Source of the DNA: an uncultured Alphaproteobacteria bacterium | Lineage (GTDB): Bacteria > Pseudomonadota > Alphaproteobacteria > UBA7887 | Length of the DNA stretch: 5,322 nt | Direction of reading: 5' to 3' | NCBI GenBank assembly: GCA_913044255.1 | Contig: CAJWOI010000218.1 | Span: forward strand, 1 to 5,322 | In this document: one piece after another, positions 1 to 5,036 of the stretch | How the letters are laid out: each line of letters opens with the position of its first letter | Position numbering within the stretch: the first letter of the stretch is position 1 | The notes under the pieces: generated by a model | The model's database searches: none | The model's input: only the letters and a program-made list of their open reading frames with translations | Told to the model about the DNA's origin: nothing | Position numbers and translations under genes: made by a program

Positions 1-33
1 TATACGTGGTGAAGGAGAATCGAGGGCCCTAGT

Positions 34-1077
34 ATGACCGATCAGCCAGACGTCACACCGAAGCAACAACTGGACTTGATTTGGGATTATATTAAGGGCT
101 TTCACGCCGTTCATTTGATCGCCATCGGCACCGAGCTGGGATTGTTTGAGGCGATAAATAAGGCGACCGAGGGCATAACGGCGGCTCGGCTTGCTCACAT
201 GCTCGGACTGCATGCTCCGTACGTGGAGATATGGTGCAAGACCGGTTGTGCGTACTCTCTGATACACATTGATGAGACGGGACACCTACGGCTGGCTCCA
301 CATATGGATCAGTTACTCGCCGACAAGGATAGCCCACGTTATATCGCGGACTATTCGCTTGCTGCTACGGGCTTCTATACGGATGATTTTCGTCGTTATC
401 CGGAATTTTTTAAATCAGGTGAGGTCTTCACGTTTCAGCAACACGGGCCCGAGTTTTCTGCCCAGATCGGTACAATGATTAGCGGGTTTCACAAACTAAT
501 CGCGTACAAGTTGTTGCCGTCAGTCGATGGCGTGGCAGAAACCCTGGCTGCAGGAGGTAATATACTCGATGTTGGGTGCGGAACTGGTGGGCTCTTAATC
601 CAAGTGGCACTCGCGAATCCCACGTGCCGGTGCGTGGGAATTGATGTGGATAAGCATGGTATTGAGCAGGCCCAAGCAAACATAGTTGCAGCGGGTCTTG
701 AGAATAGAGTGTCAGTGGTGTTGGCCGATGGCAGTGAGGTCGCTTATGAAGATGAGTTTGATGCAGTAACCATGTGCGAGGTACTGCACGAACTGCCATT
801 GGAAGTACGGGGCGAGGTGCTCGCTGGGGCGTGTAAGGCCTTAAAGGCGGGGGGGGTTATGCTTATTTTGGATGAAACCTACCCGTCGAGGAGTGCCGAT
901 TTGGCGGCGCGAGAGTATAACCTGGCAATACAGACGGCGTTCAACGAATTGATTTGGGGCAATATCGTGCCGACGGCCGAGGAACAGGACGAACTGTTGC
1001 ATTTTGCAGGCTTTGTTAGGGTTGAACGTTCCCAAATCGCGACCTACCTGACCGCACTTACCGCCTGGAAACTTTGA
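34..1077 (+). CDS. Class I SAM-dependent methyltransferase with N-terminal winged-helix-like domain
   Basis: The protein has 347 residues and probably methylates a small molecule in the cytoplasm; the acceptor is unknown. The SAM-binding Rossmann domain is clear: motif I ILDVGCGTGG at about residues 177-186, the acidic loop GIDVD at 202-206 (D204 or D206 should hold the SAM ribose), ADGSE near 231, and a motif IV-like stretch FDAVTMCEVLHEL at 242-254. Residues 15-90 (start IWDYIKGFHAVHLIAIGTELG) resemble the dimerisation/winged-helix part of the O-methyltransferase-like and Rv2258c-like families. The ATG at 34 is the first usable start after an in-frame TGA at 10-12. GAGGG at 22-26 gives 7-nt spacing, and a stronger AAGGAGA at 12-18 lies farther away. 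An eight-G run at 849-856 lies inside the gene, which reads through intact. A terminator-like hairpin follows about 100 bp downstream. The fold is near certain, the substrate open. Confidence 0.93.
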   Translation: MTDQPDVTPKQQLDLIWDYIKGFHAVHLIAIGTELGLFEAINKATEGITAARLAHMLGLHAPYVEIWCKTGCAYSLIHIDETGHLRLAPHMDQLLADKDSPRYIADYSLAATGFYTDDFRRYPEFFKSGEVFTFQQHGPEFSAQIGTMISGFHKLIAYKLLPSVDGVAETLAAGGNILDVGCGTGGLLIQVALANPTCRCVGIDVDKHGIEQAQANIVAAGLENRVSVVLADGSEVAYEDEFDAVTMCEVLHELPLEVRGEVLAGACKALKAGGVMLILDETYPSRSADLAAREYNLAIQTAFNELIWGNIVPTAEEQDELLHFAGFVRVERSQIATYLTALTAWKL

Positions 1078-1121
1078 CGAACTCATTTGGTTAACGGTCC
1101 ACGCCCAGAAATGGCTTCTTG

Positions 1122-1139
1122 ACATATTGGACAATATGT
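1122..1139. promoter_or_regulatory. 18-bp perfect palindrome, candidate operator
   Basis: ACATATTG (1122-1129) and CAATATGT (1132-1139) are exact reverse complements separated by two bases. A 2-nt spacer is too short for a stable RNA hairpin, so a dimeric DNA-binding repressor site is the better reading. It overlaps a TTGACA hexamer (1119-1124) that could be a -35 box, although no good -10 sits 16-18 bp downstream. It lies upstream of the small membrane protein and the transporter genes. That it is a functional operator is inference. Confidence 0.4.
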
Positions 1140-1158
1140 TGTGCGATCGATGACGTTA

Positions 1159-1173
1159 CCCACTAATTGTGGG
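1159..1173 (+). other. Small stem-loop, CCCAC/GTGGG
   Basis: CCCAC (1159-1163) pairs with GTGGG (1169-1173) around a TAATT loop. The stem has five base pairs, and no T-run follows directly. It sits just before the terminator-like hairpin at 1180-1209 and may form a tandem structure with it. The pairing is real in sequence, but a function is not shown. Confidence 0.3.
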
Positions 1174-1179
1174 GTTAGG

Positions 1180-1209
1180 CGCGAAAAAACGTTAATAATT
1201 CGCGTTTTT
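1180..1209 (+). terminator. Rho-independent terminator-like hairpin after the methyltransferase
   Basis: CGCGAA (1180-1185) is complementary to TTCGCG (1199-1204), with a 13-nt AT-rich loop, and the stem is followed at once by TTTTT (1205-1209). An alternative pairing uses AAAAACG (1185-1191) with CGTTTTT (1203-1209). The T-run after a GC-rich stem base is typical of an intrinsic terminator and would separate the methyltransferase from the next transcription unit. The six-pair stem and long loop make it a modest one. Confidence 0.45.
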
Positions 1210-1231
1210 ATGGAGCGTTCGGTCCAGAATC

Positions 1232-1263
1232 GGCCAGCGTTAAACAGTATCTTCCTGGCCAGG
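1232..1263 (+). repeat. Inverted repeat just upstream of the small-protein ribosome binding site
   Basis: GGCCAG (1232-1237) is complementary to CTGGCC (1255-1260) with a 17-nt loop. The second arm also belongs to a perfect 10-bp palindrome, CCTGGCCAGG (1254-1263). The structure ends one base before the purine-rich ribosome binding site that starts at 1265. It could be a leader hairpin influencing translation of the 76-residue protein, or a protein-binding site. Only the symmetry is directly visible. Confidence 0.35.
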
Positions 1264-1264
1264 T

Positions 1265-1274
1265 GGAAAGGAAA
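1265..1274 (+). promoter_or_regulatory. Ribosome binding site for the 76-residue protein
   Basis: The purine run GGAAAGGAAA contains AGGA at 1269-1272, seven nucleotides before the ATG at 1280. It fixes the start of the small gene. It is also the clearest ribosome binding site in the window: the transporter genes that follow have no comparable sequence before their starts. Confidence 0.7.
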
Positions 1275-1279
1275 CGTAA

Positions 1280-1510
1280 ATGCTAAATACAGTTAAAATG
1301 TGGCTCGGCCAAATTATTGAAGTCGGGTTGCTCCTAGTCGCAATTGGTATACTGCTTCAAATATTGTTTGGTCGCATGGTCGGCTTCATCACTGGTGACA
1401 TCGTTGGTAATTTAATTGCGTTGATCCAGCAACTTGGTGATGGTGGCCTTGTCGGCTTGATTGCGATTGGCATCATCCTGTGGCTTTTCCAACGGCGAAC
1501 CGCCATGTAA
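1280..1510 (+). CDS. Small two-helix membrane protein of unknown function
   Basis: This 76-residue protein is not one I recognise. Two hydrophobic segments are visible: about residues 10-31 (start GQIIEVGLLLVAIGILLQIL) and about 54-70 (GGLVGLIAIGIILWLF). Between them, residues 32-53 form a glycine-containing, moderately hydrophobic stretch with one charged residue and the polar end IQQLGDG. The C terminus is short and basic (QRRTAM), so by the positive-inside rule both ends probably face the cytoplasm. There is no signal-peptidase site, lipobox or cysteine. A good AGGA sits 7 nt before the ATG. The gene stands where a periplasmic binding-protein gene often precedes a Liv-type permease, separated from the permease by two hairpins. 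It could be a transporter accessory subunit or an independent small membrane protein. The reading frame with its ribosome binding site is convincing; the role is open. Confidence 0.8.
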   Translation: MLNTVKMWLGQIIEVGLLLVAIGILLQILFGRMVGFITGDIVGNLIALIQQLGDGGLVGLIAIGIILWLFQRRTAM

Positions 1511-1512
1511 CC

Positions 1513-1538
1513 TAAAAGACAGGAGTGTCTTTTATTTT
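1513..1538 (+). terminator. First of two tandem hairpins after the small gene, terminator-like
   Basis: TAAAAGACA (1513-1521) pairs perfectly with TGTCTTTTA (1526-1534): nine base pairs closed by a GGAG loop, with TTTT at 1535-1538 downstream. It starts two bases after the stop codon of the small gene. The stem is AT-rich, so it may be a weak terminator or the entry part of a double terminator. The loop displays AGGAG (1521-1525), but no plausible start codon stands at the right distance. Confidence 0.5.
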
Positions 1539-1539
1539 G

Positions 1540-1562
1540 GGGCGAGCGCTTAGCGCTCGCCC
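1540..1562 (+). terminator. Second tandem hairpin, GC-rich, before the first permease
   Basis: GGGCGAGCGC (1540-1549) pairs perfectly with GCGCTCGCCC (1553-1562) around a TTA loop, giving a very stable ten-pair stem followed by TTAATTTATT. Within a possible operon it could act as a partial terminator or as a block to 3' exonuclease that protects the upstream message, a known role of hairpins between binding-protein and permease genes. Because it ends eight bases before the TTG proposed as the permease start, it could also hinder initiation there. Confidence 0.6.
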
Positions 1563-1570
1563 TTAATTTA

Positions 1571-2518
1571 TTGGCTTTGTATTCCGTAGATACGATTTAT
1601 CAATTTAGTACGAGTGCCTCAATGTTGAGCTTTGTTGCAATTCTTGTCGATGGTGTTGTTTATGCTTCATGGCTGTTTGTAATTGGCATTGGTCTTACAC
1701 TGATCTACGGCGTTATGAATATCTTAAATGTCGCCCACGGTAGCTTCTATGCGCTTGGTGCTTATGCATCGGCCTGGTTGATCGGTGAATACTTCTTTCT
1801 CGGGTATCCGGGAGCTGGGAGTTATTTGATCATATTGGTTGCGGCTATGGGTGTTGGGGTGATTTTTGGTTTTATCATCGAACGTGGGCTGTTGCGGTTC
1901 ACGTATGGTCGCGACGAAGTTGTAATTGTATTGGTGACTTACGCCGTTTTTTTAATTTTGGAAGATGTTATGAAGCTCACCTGGGGTGTTGAGTCTTACA
2001 TGCCCTACCAACCACGGTATTTATTGGGGAATTTATCCATAATGGGTTTGCCGTTTGTGATCTACGATCTTTGCTTAATACTCTTGGCGCTGGTGGTAGG
2101 TATTTTGGTCTGGTTGGGGCTTAATCGGACGCGGCCGGGCAAGCTTCTGATCGCGGTTATTTATGATCGTGAGCTCGCGTTAACACTCGGCATTAACGTG
2201 GGAAGAGTTTTTACAATCACCTTTATCATTGGCGCAGCGCTGGGGGCGCTTGGCGGTGGCTTTACGGCGCCATTGATTTCTGTGTCACCGGGGATTGGGG
2301 TTGAGGTCATTGTACTCGCCTTTGCAGTGGTGGTGATAGGTGGTTTGGGTAGCATAGAGGGAGCCGCCGTCGGAGCCTTAATAGTCGGTCTTGGCAGGGC
2401 AACCGCCGTTCATATTTTGCCGCAAGCCGAGCTATTTATTGTTTTTGGAGTAATGACCTTGGTGCTACTAATCCGTCCGTACGGCATATTCGGCAGTGCT
2501 GTTTTGCGGAAAATTTGA
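1571..2518 (+). CDS. livH: LivH-type ABC importer permease
   Basis: This is an inner-membrane subunit of a branched-chain amino acid (HAAT) type importer; it pairs with the LivM-like protein to form the translocation path. Family marks are ILNVAHGSFYALGAYAS (residues 51-67), the ATPase-contact stretch IAVIYDRELALTLGIN (194-209), GGLGSIEGAAVGALIVGLG (257-275) and the terminal RPYGIFG (302-308). Most of the 315 residues are hydrophobic and several membrane helices are evident. The start is uncertain. TTG at 1571 is the first start codon after the in-frame stop of the small gene, but it has no ribosome binding site and abuts a strong hairpin. The ATG at 1622 (residue 18) gives MLSFVAILVDG and about 298 residues, which suits the family better, although it too lacks a clear ribosome binding site. 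The substrate cannot be deduced. The family is certain; the first 17 residues are doubtful. Confidence 0.93.
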   Translation: MALYSVDTIYQFSTSASMLSFVAILVDGVVYASWLFVIGIGLTLIYGVMNILNVAHGSFYALGAYASAWLIGEYFFLGYPGAGSYLIILVAAMGVGVIFGFIIERGLLRFTYGRDEVVIVLVTYAVFLILEDVMKLTWGVESYMPYQPRYLLGNLSIMGLPFVIYDLCLILLALVVGILVWLGLNRTRPGKLLIAVIYDRELALTLGINVGRVFTITFIIGAALGALGGGFTAPLISVSPGIGVEVIVLAFAVVVIGGLGSIEGAAVGALIVGLGRATAVHILPQAELFIVFGVMTLVLLIRPYGIFGSAVLRKI

Positions 2519-2527
2519 CTGCCTACA

Positions 2528-3487
2528 ATGAACAATCGAAATCTCACTGCTTGGTGCTTGGCCATTGCACTAGTTTTGCTGCTTGGGGTTCACCCAGTCT
2601 TGCCTGGGTGGGTAGTGAACATGATCGCAATGTCTTTATCCAACGGCTTGGTAGTACTTGGTTTAATGGTGATCATGCGCGCTGGTTTGGTCTCCTTTGG
2701 CCATGGGCTTTATTTTGGTCTCGGGGGGTACGGAGCTGCGTTAGGTTCAGTTTTCCTTGGTATTTCAGACGCTTTTGTCTTAGTTCTTTTGGGCATAGTG
2801 GCAGCAGGTCTTGTCGCCTCGGTATTAGGCTTCATGATGGCCCGCTATCGGGGTATTTTCTTTGCACTTTTAAATCTCGCATTTTCCATGCTGTTGTTCG
2901 GCGTACTTGTTAACAGTGCCGTTCTTGGAAGTACCGATGGCTTTAGTGTGACAGTACCTTCTTACTTTGGTTATGTCCCATCCTCAGCTGGTTCGCGGGT
3001 CACGTTTATACTCTACGGTATGATATGCGTACTCGCTTGTGGGTCAGCTCTTTTCGTGAATCGCTATTTGAAATCCACGATGGGTTATATAGGGGAGGCG
3101 ATCCGAGAAAATGAGGTGCGGGTAGGTTATTTAGGCGCCTCGGTAAAACACGCTATCGTCATAAAATATTTAATTTCGGCAGTTTTAGCGGGAATGGGTG
3201 GAGCACTTACCGTGCTTTTAATTGGTCACGTCACACCAGAAGACACCGTCTACTGGACGCGTTCTGGAGAGTTTGTTTTTGTGGCGATCCTTTCAGGAAC
3301 AGGAAATGTGGCAGCTCCATTTCTTGGTTCGGCTATGTTTGAGTTGGTTCGCACCTACGCACTGCAATACGCTCCCGACGTTTGGCAAATGTTGCTTGGG
3401 GCAACCCTCCTCTTGGTTATTATGTTTTTGCCTGGCGGTATCTGGTCACTAATTGCGAATGCCAATCGCAAGAGTGCACAGACGTGA
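2528..3487 (+). CDS. livM: LivM-type ABC importer permease
   Basis: This is the second membrane subunit of the importer, 319 residues with many hydrophobic helices. Family marks are RAGLVSFGHGLYFGLGGYGAA (residues 51-71), GSTDGF (134-139), the cytoplasmic ATPase-contact loop EAIRENEVRVGYLGASVKH (190-208) followed by LISAVLAGMGGAL (215-227), the stretch VFVAILSGTGNVAAPFLGS (250-268) and LPGGIW (301-306). The gene starts nine bases after the LivH-like stop codon, so the two are probably translated from one message. No clear ribosome binding site precedes the ATG at 2528, which suggests dependence on coupling from upstream. Its last codons overlap the GTG start of the next gene. The length is normal for the family, and I see no frameshift. 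Confidence 0.95.
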   Translation: MNNRNLTAWCLAIALVLLLGVHPVLPGWVVNMIAMSLSNGLVVLGLMVIMRAGLVSFGHGLYFGLGGYGAALGSVFLGISDAFVLVLLGIVAAGLVASVLGFMMARYRGIFFALLNLAFSMLLFGVLVNSAVLGSTDGFSVTVPSYFGYVPSSAGSRVTFILYGMICVLACGSALFVNRYLKSTMGYIGEAIRENEVRVGYLGASVKHAIVIKYLISAVLAGMGGALTVLLIGHVTPEDTVYWTRSGEFVFVAILSGTGNVAAPFLGSAMFELVRTYALQYAPDVWQMLLGATLLLVIMFLPGGIWSLIANANRKSAQT

Positions 3488-4248
3488 ATACGGCTCTGGA
3501 AGCTATCGGAATCGAAAAACGCTTCGGCGCTGTGTTGGCTGCGTCGAATGTAAGTTTGTCTCTCGCCACGAATGAGGTGTTGGGAATCATTGGCGCAAAT
3601 GGTGCTGGCAAGACCACATTTTTGAACATAGTGACTGGTTATATTCAACCGGATTCAGGTGTAATCCGGTATCAAGGAAGTGACATTACCGCTCTTGAGC
3701 CGCGCGCAATAGCCCGCCTCGGAATTCATCGATCTTTTCAGATCCCGCAAATTTTTCCGCAACTAACAGTCTTTGACAATATCTTGATTGCCCTTGGTAT
3801 TAATGAGGGTAAGGGGAAGTGTATCTGGCGCCCCCTGCTTACTCGGGATTCGATAGACACTGCGGAAAGTATATTAGTGCGTTACCGGATTGGGGACTAC
3901 CGAGATCGGCATGCGGGCTTTTTGCCGCAAGGGGTTTGTAAGTTGCTTGATATTGCCATGGCTATGGTGGGTTCTCCTCGCGTACTGCTATTGGATGAAC
4001 CGACAAGCGGCGTTAGCTCTGCCGAGAAAGCATTCATGATGGATACTATCATGGATGTATTCCTTGAGAATGAAGTTGGAGTGTTGTTTGTTGAACACGA
4101 TATGGAAGTAGTTGCCCACTACGCCGATCGCGTCATCGCCTTCTCTGATGGGAGAATTATCGCTGATGGACTACCTGCTGAGGTCTTCAATGACGAAAAA
4201 GTTCGAGAGCTAGTAATTGGCCGAGAGCCACCAGCCAAACTCGGTTAA
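3484..4248 (+). CDS. livG: LivG-type ABC importer ATPase with unusual signature loop
   Basis: One of two cytoplasmic ATPases of the importer, 254 residues. Visible motifs are Walker A GANGAGKTT (37-45), the Q-loop RSFQIPQ with Q86, Walker B RVLLLDEP (166-173) with catalytic E172, D-loop SGVSSAE (175-181) and H-loop FVEHD with H205. The signature loop reads LPQGVCK (147-153) where LSGGQ or LSYGQ would be expected, keeping only the leading L and the second glycine. I chose GTG at 3484: it overlaps the permease stop (GTGA) and gives the usual LivG N terminus. The open frame reaches back to a TTG at 3382, but this would add 34 residues translated from within the permease gene and unlike any ATPase N terminus. 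All catalytic residues are present, so I expect activity. Confidence 0.94.
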   Translation: MNTALEAIGIEKRFGAVLAASNVSLSLATNEVLGIIGANGAGKTTFLNIVTGYIQPDSGVIRYQGSDITALEPRAIARLGIHRSFQIPQIFPQLTVFDNILIALGINEGKGKCIWRPLLTRDSIDTAESILVRYRIGDYRDRHAGFLPQGVCKLLDIAMAMVGSPRVLLLDEPTSGVSSAEKAFMMDTIMDVFLENEVGVLFVEHDMEVVAHYADRVIAFSDGRIIADGLPAEVFNDEKVRELVIGREPPAKLG

Positions 4249-4251
4249 GCG

Positions 4252-4899
4252 ATGCTGCTCCAAGTCCAACATTTAGAGGTCAACATTGCCGCTGCGCAAG
4301 TGCTTCGTGGGGTCTCGCTTAATGTACCCCGCCATGCCATGGTGGGATTGGTGGGCAGCAATGGCGCCGGAAAAACAACTTTTCTGCGAAGTGTGATGGG
4401 GCTCGTTGGTGCTCACGCAGGAAAAATGATCTTTGACGATGCTGATTTAGGGTTAATCCCGGCCCATCGGCGCGCCAATATTGGTATCGGTTACATGCCT
4501 GAAGATCGTCGTTTAGTTCCCGGGCTCACAGTGGAGGAAAATATATTGTTGCCGGCGTGGGCAACGACTCTGCCCAATAGCGGAACACGTCTTGATCAAA
4601 TTTATCTTTTACTACCTGAAGTCGCTGCGTTCGCGGGCCGTAAGGCTATCCAATTGAGTGGTGGGCAACAGAAACTTACTGCATTTGCCCGCGCACTGAT
4701 GGTGTCGCGATCTCTTTTGTTGCTCGATGAACCCTTTGAAGGTGTGGCGCCTGTACTGGCCCAACGCCTTGTCGATGTGTTAGTGAAGTTGAAAGAAAAG
4801 GGATTATCGGTTTTGCTTGCTGAATCCGATTCCAGATATTCCTCAAGCCTGGTTGACCATCTTTATGTAATCGAGCGCGGCAAGATCCAGGCAGAATGA
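4252..4899 (+). CDS. livF: LivF-type ABC importer ATPase, short, atypical H-loop
   Basis: The second ATPase, 215 residues, starting three bases after the LivG-like stop codon. Motifs are Walker A GSNGAGKTT (35-43), the Q-loop region YMPEDRRLVPGLTVEEN (81-97, where LivF proteins commonly have PEGRR), canonical signature LSGGQQK (135-141) and Walker B LLLLDEP (155-161) with E160. The switch position after the last catalytic strand reads LLAESDSRY (188-196), so S192 stands where most ABC ATPases have histidine; E. coli LivF has EQN there. The protein stops at IERGKIQAE, roughly 20 residues shorter than typical LivF (about 235 residues), lacking the usual tail after the ENGRI-like strand. The bases after the stop do not restore a LivF tail, so this looks like a natural short form. 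It probably works as a heterodimer with the LivG-like ATPase. Confidence 0.93.
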   Translation: MLLQVQHLEVNIAAAQVLRGVSLNVPRHAMVGLVGSNGAGKTTFLRSVMGLVGAHAGKMIFDDADLGLIPAHRRANIGIGYMPEDRRLVPGLTVEENILLPAWATTLPNSGTRLDQIYLLLPEVAAFAGRKAIQLSGGQQKLTAFARALMVSRSLLLLDEPFEGVAPVLAQRLVDVLVKLKEKGLSVLLAESDSRYSSSLVDHLYVIERGKIQAE

Positions 4900-4905
4900 T
4901 ATAAT
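4897..4905 (+). promoter_or_regulatory. Extended -10 promoter element upstream of dusA
   Basis: TGATATAAT is a perfect TATAAT (4900-4905) preceded by TG one base upstream, the extended -10 form that can work without a good -35. The hexamer 17 bp upstream is indeed poor. It overlaps the livF stop codon and points toward dusA, so a transcript would begin near 4912 with a leader of about 125 nt. The match is exact, but promoter activity is inference. Confidence 0.4.
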
Positions 4906-5036
4906 AAATACTAAGTTTATAGTTCAAGATACCAATGTTATTTTTGGTTATACTGGTAACCTTGGACAGGAGGAATCGCATCTAACTTTGTTGGCTGTTG
5001 GTGCGCGAGATCAACTCATAATGTATATAACAGCAC
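4900..5036 (+). other. Intergenic leader between livF and dusA with an orphan Shine-Dalgarno
   Basis: There is no convincing terminator in this gap. GGTTA (4946-4950) pairs with TAACC (4957-4961), a weak five-pair hairpin. A perfect AGGAGG stands at 4968-4973 with no start codon 5-12 nt downstream; the nearest are TTG codons at 4988 and 4991. They open an 18-codon frame that ends at 5044, overlapping the dusA ATG at 5037. CATAAT at 5017-5022 is another possible -10, without a suitable -35. Confidence 0.35.

Noticed and set aside
1..12. End of an upstream coding sequence stopping at TGA 10-12
   Set aside because: Only three codons would be visible, which is not enough to support a gene.
479..799. 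Open frames on the minus strand across the methyltransferase
   Set aside because: They lie antisense to a gene with clear SAM-binding motifs, and their translations show no recognisable motif or low-complexity-free fold.
1119..1147. A sigma70 promoter based on TTGACA at 1119-1124
   Set aside because: No hexamer resembling TATAAT occurs 16-18 bp downstream; the hexamer is reported only as overlapping the palindrome.
1521..1525. AGGAG in the hairpin loop as ribosome binding site for livH
   Set aside because: It is 45 nt from TTG 1571 and, even with the second hairpin folded away, about 22 nt remain, which is too far.
2515..2913. A 132-codon open frame overlapping the start of livM
   Set aside because: It is an alternative frame of an unmistakable LivM protein; its translation is rich in W, R, S and C without domain character.
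3382..3483. A 34-codon upstream extension of the LivG-like gene from a TTG at 3382
   Set aside because: It lies entirely inside the livM coding sequence, has no ATPase-like sequence, and the GTG at 3484 with its GTGA overlap gives the expected family N terminus.
4935..4985. A 16-codon hydrophobic frame, MLFLVILVTLDRRNRI
   Set aside because: It is too short to judge and has no ribosome binding site before its ATG; AT-rich sequence gives such frames by chance.
5024..5030. TATATAA as a promoter -10 for dusA
   Set aside because: There is no -35 at suitable spacing, and it would give a nearly leaderless message; simple AT-richness explains it.
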